From: Hippasteria phrygiana
Lineage: Eukaryota > Echinodermata > Asteroidea > Valvatida > Goniasteridae
Assembly (NCBI GenBank): GCA_037893225.1
Contig: JAZGUH010000027.1
Coordinates: 1,426,001 to 1,490,000 of the forward strand
Reading direction: 5' to 3'
DNA: 64,000 nucleotides
In this document: positions 22,920 to 33,043 of the stretch, in pieces
Layout of the letters: each line of letters begins with the position of its first letter
Numbering within the stretch: position 1 is the stretch's first letter
Translations under genes and position numbers: made by a program
Notes under the pieces: model-generated
What the model saw: only the letters and a program-made list of their open reading frames with translations
The model's database searches: none
What the model was told of the DNA's origin: nothing

Positions 22920-23288
22920 TTACATAAGAATCATCGATGTCGATCTCGGGATGTAATGCTGTCTTGCTGCGAGAAGAAATATAATGAACGCAACAGAATG
23001 GAAATCTCTCTTTCTGGAATATGTGGTGGCCCTTAAAAGGACCGGTTGGTTTTTGATGAACGGTCTATGGGGGCCTACGGGTTTCCGTACCGTCGATAAA
23101 GCTACCTCGCCTTCCGAAACGCTGACCACCCCTTTGGCTAGAAGATCCTTGAACATCTGGTTAATCTCCCACCTGCAGAATTCCAAGTAGACCACTGGAA
23201 ATCTCAGCTTCACTTCTTCCTCATATCTCCAGAGTTTATCTTCAACAATGCCTGCCGAAAATAGGTCCTCAATACAAAAGGTGTCCAT
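22920..23288 (-). CDS. Unknown small protein, left arm (122 aa)
   Basis: ATG at 23288, stop TAA at 22920-22922, followed after a few bases by AATAAA (22910-22915 on this strand). A TATA element lies about 47 bp upstream (23335-23341). Residues 1-57 (MDTFCIEDLF... AKGVVSV) look like a compact helical domain rich in E, K, W and F. I recognise no family. The right-arm copy has 17 extra bp at this point and ends after 67 aa, so the C-terminal half is present only here. Tight TATA-ORF-polyA packing is virus-like. Confidence 0.55.
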   Translation of the reverse strand: MDTFCIEDLFSAGIVEDKLWRYEEEVKLRFPVVYLEFCRWEINQMFKDLLAKGVVSVSEGEVALSTVRKPVGPHRPFIKNQPVLLRATTYSRKRDFHSVAFIIFLLAARQHYIPRSTSMILM

Positions 23289-23410
23289 GATGTAGGATGT
23301 CTGGAGTATGTCTGGAGAAGCTGATTGTGGGAGGTTTTATAGACAAAGGTGGATTCTAAATTGTGCGGGGAAGGACTCTAATGTTTCCCCTTCATTGAAC
23401 GGTGTTCAAC

Positions 23411-24099
23411 GGATGTTTACCAACACTTAGATAATCCGTGTGTACACATCCTGGACCCCATTAGGCTTGACCGGCCCCTACCCGGAAACAGAACTGTAAA
23501 ATCCCCCCTGTGTAACTATAGTCTGAGAAGATCCTATTTCGAACAATCAGGTGTTTCTCATGACAAGACCCCCCCCCATAAAATCATATCTTTCCCCACT
23601 GATATTTTGTATTTCTAGGGTTCTAGTGATCGTTATAAATCTTAACCATCATTTTGAATATAGTTTTTCCGAAATCAAACTTCATTTTCGCCCTCAAAAA
23701 CGTAATAAATCTGAGCAAGCTTGAGCACCGTCTTGGGTGGTTCATGAACCCTCGACGGATGTTTACCAACACTTAGATAATCCGTGTGTACACATCTTGG
23801 ACCCCATTAGGCTTGACCGGCCCCTACCCGGAAAACAGAACTGTAAAATCCCCCCTGTGTAACTATAGTCTGAGAAGATCCTATTTCGAACAATCAGGTG
23901 TTTTTCATGACAAGACCCCCCATAAAATCATATCTTTCCCCACTGATATTTTGTATTTCTAGGGTTCTAGTGATCGTTATAAATCTTAACCATCATTTTG
24001 AATATAGTTTTTCCGAAATCAAACTTCATTTTCGCCCTCAAAAACGTAATAAATCTGAGCAAGCTTGAGCACCGTCTTGGGTGGTTCATGAACCCTCGG
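23411..24099 (+). repeat. 346-bp direct tandem duplication, left arm
   Basis: GGATGTTTACCAACACTTAG starts at 23411 and again at 23757. Both copies end at GGTTCATGAACCCTCG and differ by only a few bases (C-run length, one A-run, CCTGG/CTTGG). The mirror duplication is in the right arm at about 31417-32103, so it predates palindrome formation. Intergenic, between the small minus-strand ORF and the polymerase cassette. Confidence 0.9.
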
Positions 24100-24251
24100 G
24101 GCGTTGCTGCCCTCTTGTTTATACTTATTAGTCCTGTTTACTTTATTATTGGGGGGTATCGTGTCCGCCTTTGTTTCAGCGGATGTAATTGAATCTTATC
24201 GGGGCTTATGTAAATGAGTCCACTAAAGATTCTTAGGTCCTATGTTCTGGT

Positions 24252-24257
24252 GTATAA
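24252..24257 (+). promoter_or_regulatory. TATA-like element before the acidic ORF/polymerase cassette, left arm
   Basis: GTGTATAAGAGG lies about 110 bp upstream of the ATG at 24368. The right-arm mirror reads GTGTATAAGGGG, one of the few substitutions between the arms. Confidence 0.4.
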
Positions 24258-24367
24258 GAGGAGTAGCCAGCTAGCAAAAAAAAAGAACAACAACAGTTTT
24301 TACTGCTTGAATTCGCGCCGCACCGATTGTTGTAGATATCCTCAACACCACCACCACTCTCATCACC

Positions 24368-24997
24368 ATGTTCTTTAGAATATCTGATGTTGGTTCGTTT
24401 TCTATGGCCGATTGCCAGGTCTGTCTCAGTTTTTTTGTGCTATCTACTGATGAAAAATGTGCCATCTTGCAACGCATGCAAGAGCTCGAGAATGTGAATG
24501 ATCATGGCGAAGACATTCAGCCAGGTGGTAATCTGGCCGTCGAGCTTCTGGTGGATAGGGAAGAGCAATGGCCCTGTGCGCATCTGGTGGAGGGGTATGA
24601 TGAAAGCGGCAATGATAATTTGCCCCCATACTACGGCGGGTCTGGTGATAATCTGGACATTCTACCCGCTGAAATTTTAGAGGGATTGGAGCAGCCCTCC
24701 GCATATTTCTTTGACGGGGACGCGTACGTGAACTGGAACGAGTTTGAGGAAACTTGGACTCAGATGGGTGATGTTGCCACTACCGAGCCACCACACGGAG
24801 TTGATGAAGACCTCGTTTCGACACCACCGCTCGAGTACATCGATGATACCGTGGAAGCCCTGCTTGATGAAATTCATGCGGAATGGGAACAGGCCTGTGC
24901 ATATTCAGAGGACGAAGAAGTCCACGTAAGCTGGGACGAGTCTAGGAAAACCTGGACACAGACCACTGAGCCGCCATCACCCCCTGTAATTATGTGA
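24368..24997 (+). CDS. Acidic protein with internal repeat, left arm (209 aa)
   Basis: ATG 24368, TGA 24995-24997. The first 45 residues contain a CxxC (ADCQVCLSFF); the remainder is highly acidic. Two related blocks occur: EQPSAYFFDGDAYVNWNEFE..TWTQ..TTEPP and EQACAYSEDEEVHVSWDESR..TWTQTTEPP. They point to an internal duplication of about 33 residues. The stop lies 5 bp before the polymerase ATG (25003), so the two ORFs are tightly coupled, possibly by reinitiation or splicing. An acidic regulator or replication accessory is possible; no family is recognised. Identical copy on the right arm. Confidence 0.6.
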   Translation: MFFRISDVGSFSMADCQVCLSFFVLSTDEKCAILQRMQELENVNDHGEDIQPGGNLAVELLVDREEQWPCAHLVEGYDESGNDNLPPYYGGSGDNLDILPAEILEGLEQPSAYFFDGDAYVNWNEFEETWTQMGDVATTEPPHGVDEDLVSTPPLEYIDDTVEALLDEIHAEWEQACAYSEDEEVHVSWDESRKTWTQTTEPPSPPVIM

Positions 24998-25002
24998 GCG
25001 AC

Positions 25003-27867
25003 ATGAACAGTTACGGGTGTGTCAGGGACCAGCCGGGAACCAGTGGGGGGCAGCCGGGAACCAGTGAAGGAGCAGCTGTGGGGCCTACCCAGGTTGGCTA
25101 TGGGCGTGTCAGCGTTGGGGAGCAGCCAGGTACGAGCGGAGAGGGGTCTTCCGGACCGGGTAACGTGGGGGGTAGCGGAGATGATTCCGAGTCGGAATGG
25201 AGCGGGGATGACGAGCGACCACGCAAGCGACTCAGACATGCAGCGCCAACTGACTACTACAAAATTGTGAGTGTAAATGAGAAACATATTAAAAAATTTC
25301 AAGCTTACACGTACGATTATAACATTCAGTTTAGGAATTTAGAAGAGGCAAGCCTTCAGGAGGCTATGTCACTTTTAGGGGATATTTTTGAGAGTATTAT
25401 TGAGCGTTTAGGGGAAGGTGTTGAACCTGATGATAGGGTACGGATGGTGTTTAACTCACCGGTCTTAAATTTTCCCATATCACTTCCGTTTATGCGTATG
25501 GATCTTTTAACGGCCGAGCGTCTGTTTGATAGAATACAGACGGTCTTAAACAGCTATCAGTTCATTAGATTTGATGATACCATTACGATTCACTTTGTAC
25601 ACATGAAATGTAAGAAAGGGGGAAAAACTAATACCCCGGCCCGTCTCCTAAAACTCGAAGAACTTCTGGCTAGTAAAAGAAGTATTGTAAAAATTAGGGA
25701 TAATGGGACTGGGACCTGTCTAGCACGCGCTATTGTGGTTGGTATAGCCTGTCAGGAGCAAAGTGGTAATGAATTAACCTACATTCTCAAAAACAGACCT
25801 AAACACATAGATCCTCTCATCGCCGAGTTGCATAACAAGGCAGACATCAGACAGGGAACGCTGGGCGGGATCGAAGAGCTCCAACGGTTCCAGGATGTAT
25901 TGGGAAATTATAGATTAATTGTATTGTCCAGAGAGCACTGTTACGCCAGCATTTTCAAAGGTCCCGAGAAACCCAGAACGATCTATTTACATCTAGCTAG
26001 GGGGCATTACGATGTAATCAGATCCATGTCAGCGTTCTTGAATCGTAGTAATTTCTGCGAAGTGTGTCTGAAGGGGTATAATAATGCACGAACGAATCAC
26101 GTTTGCAATATCGCATGTAAATTATGCTACTCTGTGGGGTGCAAGACTGGCCAAATAGATACATGGGTACACTGCCCCGAGTGTAATCGTAATTTCAAAG
26201 ATGCCACGTGTTACAATAACCATAAAACTAGGATGATTGGTAAAAATACCGTGTGTCAGTCATTTTACAGATGTAGCGTTTGTGATGCTTACGTGAGTAC
26301 CGCCATTACTGCCAAGCGCGGAAAGCATTCTTGTACCAAGAAATTCTGCCCCACCTGTAATGAAATGGTGTCATTTAATCATAAGTGTTATATAAAGGTC
26401 ATTAATAAAATGGATAAGAAGTCGGGCATGCACTCCTCGTTTCATACAAATGAATCTGTAGAAGATATCTCGTGTATGGACGCCGCTGCTGTAGAAGAGT
26501 CAGTAGCGTGTGAAGATGAGGTTAAATCAGAGCAAAAGAAAAAGAAAGCAAAGCAGCCGCTGAAGTACATATTTTTTGACTTTGAATGTACTCAAGATGG
26601 TGGTACTCACGTTCCAAACTTATGCGTAGCAGAAATGGTATGTGAAATTTGTTCGGGAAAGCCTGATGATTACAGGTGTCCATTTTGTACAACGCGTGTA
26701 GTGTTCAAGGGGGACAAAACTCAAAGTCAGTTTTGTGAGTGGTTATTTCAGTCGCCCACCACAGACCATTCTATCGCTATTGCACATAATGCCAAGGGTT
26801 ATGATTCATACTTTCTGCTGGAGTTTTTGTTTGAAAACGCATGTATCCCTTCTGTTGTGTACAGTGGTGCGAAGGTCATGTCGATAGATATTCCTCAATA
26901 CAACCGCAGGATTATAGACTCGCTAAATTTCCTGCCCATGGCTCTGTCGAAGTTACCTGCTACTTTCGGGCTAGACGAAATGAAAAAGGGATTCTTCCCT
27001 CATCACTTCAACACGCGGGCCAATCAATGCTACGAAGGACCAATCCCTGCCGAAAGTTACTATGACCCCGATTCAATGTCAGAGGGGAGACGAAAAGAAT
27101 TTAATACGTGGTATGGGGATCAAAAAGAGAAGAATGAACCTTTTGATTTACAAGAGGAATTACTTTCGTATTGCGTAAGCGATGTTGACATTTTGAGGCG
27201 ATGTTGCATACAGTTTCGTAAGTTGTTTATGCAGGTATCTTCGACAGGGCCTAGGGATCCGGGGGTTGACCCGTTCAAACAATCAATCACAATAGCTGCT
27301 GCATGTAATCTGATATTCCGCAGAAACTTCCTGAAAAGAAATACAATCGCAGTTCTACCTCCGAATGGTTATAAGGCGTCGGATAAACAATCCCAGAAGG
27401 CAATCATGTGGTTGAATTGGATGAGTCGTATGGAGGGGGTGCACATTTTGCATGCTCGTAACGGGGGTGAACTGAAAATAGGAAAATACAAGATGGACGG
27501 ATACAGTGAGGAAGGGAGCTCGGTATATGAGATGAACGGGTGTTGGTTTCACGGGTGCTCTTCGTGTTATCATCCCGACACAATTCACCCCCTGTACCAA
27601 ATTCCAATGCACGAATTATACACTAGGACCATGGAAAAGAAAGCTTTCATTCAAAAACAGACGGGGCTTGCATTTGTAGAAATGTGGGAATGTGAATGGG
27701 ATAAGCTTTATGCGTCTTTCACGAGAGACGTTCGTAAATCCTTAGCAGAAGGAATAACAGATCCAACTTTGAGTGAGCTTAACCCTAGGGATGCGTTCTA
27801 TGGTGGGCGAACAAACGCAACTCGATTATTTTATGAGGTTAGCGGGGGTGAAAAAATTTTTGAATGA
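25003..27867 (+). CDS. Protein-primed type B DNA polymerase, C-terminally truncated, left arm (954 aa)
   Basis: ATG 25003; the frame ends at a TGA (27865-27867) created by the fold-back junction. In order: a Gly/Ser/Pro-rich leader, a region with DNGTGTCLARAIVVG (OTU-like pattern), a cluster of CxxC zinc motifs (about 355-470), ExoI DFECT (526), ExoII HNAKGYD (595), ExoIII YCVSD (723), GCWFHGCSSC (847) and the YGGR motif (933). These match Polinton/adintovirus-type PolB with intact 3'-5' exonuclease residues. The palm motifs (DxxSLYP, KxY, DTD) are missing, because the sequence turns back just before motif A. Exonuclease might remain; polymerisation cannot. Homologous to the right-arm copy. 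Confidence 0.9.
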   Translation: MNSYGCVRDQPGTSGGQPGTSEGAAVGPTQVGYGRVSVGEQPGTSGEGSSGPGNVGGSGDDSESEWSGDDERPRKRLRHAAPTDYYKIVSVNEKHIKKFQAYTYDYNIQFRNLEEASLQEAMSLLGDIFESIIERLGEGVEPDDRVRMVFNSPVLNFPISLPFMRMDLLTAERLFDRIQTVLNSYQFIRFDDTITIHFVHMKCKKGGKTNTPARLLKLEELLASKRSIVKIRDNGTGTCLARAIVVGIACQEQSGNELTYILKNRPKHIDPLIAELHNKADIRQGTLGGIEELQRFQDVLGNYRLIVLSREHCYASIFKGPEKPRTIYLHLARGHYDVIRSMSAFLNRSNFCEVCLKGYNNARTNHVCNIACKLCYSVGCKTGQIDTWVHCPECNRNFKDATCYNNHKTRMIGKNTVCQSFYRCSVCDAYVSTAITAKRGKHSCTKKFCPTCNEMVSFNHKCYIKVINKMDKKSGMHSSFHTNESVEDISCMDAAAVEESVACEDEVKSEQKKKKAKQPLKYIFFDFECTQDGGTHVPNLCVAEMVCEICSGKPDDYRCPFCTTRVVFKGDKTQSQFCEWLFQSPTTDHSIAIAHNAKGYDSYFLLEFLFENACIPSVVYSGAKVMSIDIPQYNRRIIDSLNFLPMALSKLPATFGLDEMKKGFFPHHFNTRANQCYEGPIPAESYYDPDSMSEGRRKEFNTWYGDQKEKNEPFDLQEELLSYCVSDVDILRRCCIQFRKLFMQVSSTGPRDPGVDPFKQSITIAAACNLIFRRNFLKRNTIAVLPPNGYKASDKQSQKAIMWLNWMSRMEGVHILHARNGGELKIGKYKMDGYSEEGSSVYEMNGCWFHGCSSCYHPDTIHPLYQIPMHELYTRTMEKKAFIQKQTGLAFVEMWECEWDKLYASFTRDVRKSLAEGITDPTLSELNPRDAFYGGRTNATRLFYEVSGGEKIFE
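27658..27856 (+). other. Unique centre (loop) of the palindrome
   Basis: 199 bp present once, between the end of the left arm (CATTCAAAAA, 27648-27657) and the start of the right arm (TTTTTGAATG, 27857-27866). It continues the polymerase frame from residue 885 through the YGGR motif, so it is original element sequence and not filler. Confidence 0.9.
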
Positions 27868-30496
27868 AAGCTTTCTTTTCCATGGTCCTAGTGTATAATT
27901 CGTGCATTGGAATTTGGTACAGGGGGTGAATTGTGTCGGGATGATAACACGAAGAGCACCCGTGAAACCAACACCCGTTCATCTCATATACCGAGCTCCC
28001 TTCCTCACTGTATCCGTCCATCTTGTATTTTCCTATTTTCAGTTCACCCCCGTTACGAGCATGCAAAATGTGCACCCCCTCCATACGACTCATCCAATTC
28101 AACCACATGATTGCCTTCTGGGATTGTTTATCCGACGCCTTATAACCATTCGGAGGTAGAACTGCGATTGTATTTCTTTTCAGGAAGTTTCTGCGGAATA
28201 TCAGATTACATGCAGCAGCTATTGTGATTGATTGTTTGAACGGGTCAACCCCCGGATCCCTAGGCCCTGTCGAAGATACCTGCATAAACAACTTACGAAA
28301 CTGTATGCAACATCGCCTCAAAATGTCAACATCGCTTACGCAATACGAAAGTAATTCCTCTTGTAAATCAAAAGGTTCATTCTTCTCTTTTTGATCCCCA
28401 TACCACGTATTAAATTCTTTTCGTCTCCCCTCTGACATTGAATCGGGGTCATAGTAACTTTCGGCAGGGATTGGTCCTTCGTAGCATTGATTGGCCCGCG
28501 TGTTGAAGTGATGAGGGAAGAATCCCTTTTTCATTTCGTCTAGCCCGAAAGTAGCAGGTAACTTCGACAGAGCCATGGGCAGGAAATTTAGCGAGTCTAT
28601 AATCCTGCGGTTGTATTGAGGAATATCTATCGACATGACCTTCGCACCACTGTACACAACAGAAGGGATACATGCGTTTTCAAACAAAAACTCCAGCAGA
28701 AAGTATGAATCATAACCCTTGGCATTATGTGCAATAGCGATAGAATGGTCTGTGGTGGGCGACTGAAATAACCACTCACAAAACTGACTTTGAGTTTTGT
28801 CCCCCTTGAACACTACACGCGTTGTACAAAATGGACACCTGTAATCATCAGGCTTTCCCGAACAAATTTCACATACCATTTCTGCTACGCATAAGTTTGG
28901 AACGTGAGTACCACCATCTTGAGTACATTCAAAGTCAAAAAATATGTACTTCAGCGGCTGCTTTGCTTTCTTTTTCTTTTGCTCTGATTTAACCTCATCT
29001 TCACACGCTACTGACTCTTCTACAGCAGCGGCGTCCATACACGAGATATCTTCTACAGATTCATTTGTATGAAACGAGGAGTGCATGCCCGACTTCTTAT
29101 CCATTTTATTAATGACCTTTATATAACACTTATGATTAAATGACACCATTTCATTACAGGTGGGGCAGAATTTCTTGGTACAAGAATGCTTTCCGCGCTT
29201 GGCAGTAATGGCGGTACTCACGTAAGCATCACAAACGCTACATCTGTAAAATGACTGACACACGGTATTTTTACCAATCATCCTAGTTTTATGGTTATTG
29301 TAACACGTGGCATCTTTGAAATTACGATTACACTCGGGGCAGTGTACCCATGTATCTATTTGGCCAGTCTTGCACCCCACAGAGTAGCATAATTTACATG
29401 CGATATTGCAAACGTGATTCGTTCGTGCATTATTATACCCCTTCAGACACACTTCGCAGAAATTACTACGATTCAAGAACGCTGACATGGATCTGATTAC
29501 ATCGTAATGCCCCCTAGCTAGATGTAAATAGATCGTTCTGGGTTTCTCGGGACCTTTGAAAATGCTGGCGTAACAGTGCTCTCTGGACAATACAATTAAT
29601 CTATAATTTCCCAATACATCCTGGAACCGTTGGAGCTCTTCGATCCCGCCCAGCGTTCCCTGTCTGATGTCTGCCTTGTTATGCAACTCGGCGATGAGAG
29701 GATCTATGTGTTTAGGTCTGTTTTTGAGAATGTAGGTTAATTCATTACCACTTTGCTCCTGACAGGCTATACCAACCACAATAGCGCGTGCTAGACAGGT
29801 CCCAGTCCCATTATCCCTAATTTTTACAATACTTCTTTTACTAGCCAGAAGTTCTTCGAGTTTTAGGAGACGGGCCGGGGTATTAGTTTTTCCCCCTTTC
29901 TTACATTTCATGTGTACAAAGTGAATCGTAATGGTATCATCAAATCTAATGAACTGATAGCTGTTTAAGACCGTCTGTATTCTATCAAACAGACGCTCGG
30001 CCGTTAAAAGATCCATACGCATAAACGGAAGTGATATGGGAAAATTTAAGACCGGTGAGTTAAACACCATCCGTACCCTATCATCAGGTTCAACACCTTC
30101 CCCTAAACGCTCAATAATACTCTCAAAAATATCCCCTAAAAGTGACATAGCCTCCTGAAGGCTTGCCTCTTCTAAATTCCTAAACTGAATGTTATAATCG
30201 TACGTGTAAGCTTGAAATTTTTTAATATGTTTCTCATTTACACTCACAATTTTGTAGTAGTCAGTTGGCGCTGCATGTCTGAGTCGCTTGCGTGGTCGCT
30301 CGTCATCCCCGCTCCATTCCGACTCGGAATCATCTCCGCTACCCCCCACGTTACCCGGTCCGGAAGACCCCTCTCCGCTCGTACCTGGCTGCTCCCCAAC
30401 GCTGACACGCCCATAGCCAACCTGGGTAGGCCCCACAGCTGCTCCTTCACTGGTTCCCGGCTGCCCCCCCACTGGTTCCCGGCTGGTCCCTGACAC
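27839..30496 (-). pseudogene. Polymerase B fragment, right arm
   Basis: Inverted copy of the left polymerase, with residues identical by eye through the exonuclease and zinc motifs. It ends after EKKAFIQK where the arm begins at 27857, then runs a few codons into the centre (FFHPR, stop). It therefore lacks the YGGR segment present in the left copy. Near the 5' end one extra G in the G-run (7 against 6) puts the upstream ATG out of frame, so the leader is disrupted. Doubly defective compared with the left copy. Confidence 0.85.
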
Positions 30497-30517
30497 ACCC
30501 GTAACTGTTCATGTCGC

Positions 30518-31147
30518 TCACATAATTACAGGGGGTGATGGCGGCTCAGTGGTCTGTGTCCAGGTTTTCCTAGACTCGTCCCAGCTTACGTGGACTTCTT
30601 CGTCCTCTGAATATGCACAGGCCTGTTCCCATTCCGCATGAATTTCATCAAGCAGGGCTTCCACGGTATCATCGATGTACTCGAGCGGTGGTGTCGAAAC
30701 GAGGTCTTCATCAACTCCGTGTGGTGGCTCGGTAGTGGCAACATCACCCATCTGAGTCCAAGTTTCCTCAAACTCGTTCCAGTTCACGTACGCGTCCCCG
30801 TCAAAGAAATATGCGGAGGGCTGCTCCAATCCCTCTAAAATTTCAGCGGGTAGAATGTCCAGATTATCACCAGACCCGCCGTAGTATGGGGGCAAATTAT
30901 CATTGCCGCTTTCATCATACCCCTCCACCAGATGCGCACAGGGCCATTGCTCTTCCCTATCCACCAGAAGCTCGACGGCCAGATTACCACCTGGCTGAAT
31001 GTCTTCGCCATGATCATTCACATTCTCGAGCTCTTGCATGCGTTGCAAGATGGCACATTTTTCATCAGTAGATAGCACAAAAAAACTGAGACAGACCTGG
31101 CAATCGGCCATAGAAAACGAACCAACATCAGATATTCTAAAGAACAT
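30518..31147 (-). CDS. Acidic protein with internal repeat, right arm (209 aa)
   Basis: Mirror of 24368-24997 with the same predicted 209-aa protein, including the duplicated WTQ..TTEPP block. It reads towards the centre of the palindrome, opposite to the left copy. Confidence 0.6.
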   Translation of the reverse strand: MFFRISDVGSFSMADCQVCLSFFVLSTDEKCAILQRMQELENVNDHGEDIQPGGNLAVELLVDREEQWPCAHLVEGYDESGNDNLPPYYGGSGDNLDILPAEILEGLEQPSAYFFDGDAYVNWNEFEETWTQMGDVATTEPPHGVDEDLVSTPPLEYIDDTVEALLDEIHAEWEQACAYSEDEEVHVSWDESRKTWTQTTEPPSPPVIM

Positions 31148-31416
31148 GGTGATGAGAGTGGTGGTGGTGTTGAGGATATCTACAACAATCGGTGCGGCGC
31201 GAATTCAAGCAGTAAAAACTGTTGTTGTTCTTTTTTTTTGCTAGCTGGCTACTCCCCTTATACACCAGAACATAGGACCTAAGAATCTTTAGTGGACTCA
31301 TTTACATAAGCCCCGATAAGATTCAATTACATCCGCTGAAACAAAGGCGGACACGATACCCCCCAATAATAAAGTAAACAGGACTAATAAGTATAAACAA
31401 GAGGGCAGCAACGCCC

Positions 31417-32103
31417 CGAGGGTTCATGAACCACCCAAGACGGTGCTCAAGCTTGCTCAGATTTATTACGTTTTTGAGGGCGAAAATGAAGTTTGATTTC
31501 GGAAAAACTATATTCAAAATGATGGTTAAGATTTATAACGATCACTAGAACCCTAGAAATACAAAATATCAGTGGGGAAAGATATGATTTTATGGGGGGT
31601 CTTGTCATGAAAAACACCTGATTGTTCGAAATAGGATCTTCTCAGACTATAGTTACACAGGGGGGATTTTACAGTTCTGTTTTCCGGGTAGGGGCCGGTC
31701 AAGCCTAATGGGGTCCAAGATGTGTACACACGGATTATCTAAGTGTTGGTAAACATCCGTCGAGGGTTCATGAACCACCCAAGACGGTGCTCAAGCTTGC
31801 TCAGATTTATTACGTTTTTGAGGGCGAAAATGAAGTTTGATTTCGGAAAAACTATATTCAAAATGATGGTTAAGATTTATAACGATCACTAGAACCCTAG
31901 AAATACAAAATATCAGTGGGGAAAGATATGATTTTATGGGGGGGGTCTTGTCATGAGAAACACCTGATTGTTCGAAATAGGATCTTCTCAGACTATAGTT
32001 ACACAGGGGGGATTTTACAGTTCTGTTTCCGGGTAGGGGCCGGTCAAGCCTAATGGGGTCCAGGATGTGTACACACGGATTATCTAAGTGTTGGTAAACA
32101 TCC
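31417..32103 (-). repeat. 346-bp tandem duplication, right arm
   Basis: Inverted equivalent of 23411-24099, with both units retained. Confidence 0.85.
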
Positions 32104-32172
32104 GTTGAACACCGTTCAATGAAGGGGAAACATTAGAGTCCTTCCCCGCACAATTTAGAATCCACCTTTGTC

Positions 32173-32179
32173 TATAAAA
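32173..32179 (+). promoter_or_regulatory. TATA box TATAAAA of the right-arm small ORF
   Basis: TATAAAA lies 47 bp before the ATG at 32226. It is a canonical core promoter position once a leader of about 20 bp is allowed. The left-arm mirror is 23335-23341. Confidence 0.6.
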
Positions 32180-32225
32180 CCTCCCACAATCAGCTTCTCC
32201 AGACATACTCCAGACATCCTACATC

Positions 32226-32429
32226 ATGGACACCTTTTGTATTGAGGACCTATTTTCGGCAGGCATTGTTGAAGATAAACTCTGGAGATATGAGGAAGAA
32301 GTGAAGCTGAGATTTCCAGTGGTCTACTTGGAATTCTGCAGGTGGGAGATTAACCAGATGTTCAAGGATCTTCTAGCCAAAGGGGTGGTCAGCGTAGACA
32401 AGAGAATATCGTTTCGGAAGGCGAGGTAG
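32226..32429 (+). CDS. Unknown small protein, right-arm version (67 aa)
   Basis: Same first 57 residues as the left-arm ORF, then a shift into DKRISFRKAR and stop. The cause is 17 bp (after CAGCGT, before TTTCGG) absent from the left arm. CGT occurs at both borders of the extra block, so a micro-homology deletion in the left arm is as likely as an insertion here. Which length is ancestral cannot be decided from this window. AATAAA at 32617-32622 serves the 3' end. Confidence 0.5.
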   Translation: MDTFCIEDLFSAGIVEDKLWRYEEEVKLRFPVVYLEFCRWEINQMFKDLLAKGVVSVDKRISFRKAR

Positions 32430-32680
32430 CTTTATCGACGGTACGGAAACCCGTAGGCCCCCATAGACCGTTCATCAAAAACCAACCGGTCCTTTTAAGG
32501 GCCACCACATATTCCAGAAAGAGAGATTTCCATTCTGTTGCGTTCATTATATTTCTTCTCGCAGCAAGACAGCATTACATCCCGAGATCGACATCGATGA
32601 TTCTTATGTAAGTACAATAAACCAGTCCTTTTCGGGACTATAACTTCAACCACATCTCGACCATGAATTTTCCCCTTTGG

Positions 32681-33043
32681 TTATGCGCTCGGTAACAAAA
32701 ATTCATAAGCGCTGTGAGTTATATTACATTGTTGACAAACGGAAATAATCCTGTCTATCGTGGCATTTCGGTACAGGCGTTGTTTCCACTGGATTAGCGC
32801 GCTAAAACATTGCGCCCAATCGTTATATCTGTTTTCTTCCTTGTGTTTAAAAATGTCTGCGTTTGAAGATCCTAGAGCATACATGACCATCTCCCATGGT
32901 TGTCGACATCCCAATTTTAAAGCTACGTGATCGCTTTCTTTCAAGAGATTATGAGCAAGCTGACTCAACTGAAACTCCGTTGGTAACGTAGATAAATGGC
33001 TCATTCGTTGAAAGGGGTCAGGCTCGATTCCGGAGTCTTCCAT
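32681..33043 (-). CDS. Death-fold-like protein, right arm (120 aa)
   Basis: Mirror of 22488-22850 with an identical predicted protein. Reads inward from the right terminus. Retention of an open, unchanged frame in both arms fits a recent insertion or ongoing gene conversion. Confidence 0.65.
   Translation of the reverse strand: MEDSGIEPDPFQRMSHLSTLPTEFQLSQLAHNLLKESDHVALKLGCRQPWEMVMYALGSSNADIFKHKEENRYNDWAQCFSALIQWKQRLYRNATIDRIISVCQQCNITHSAYEFLLPSA

Noticed and set aside
27658..27856. The centre as a separate small insertion
   Set aside because: It continues the polymerase reading frame seamlessly through the YGGR motif, so it is native element sequence.
28449..28673. ORFs inside and opposite to the polymerase and acidic genes in both arms
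   Set aside because: They are shadows of the polymerase and acidic frames and occur symmetrically in both arms without features of their own.
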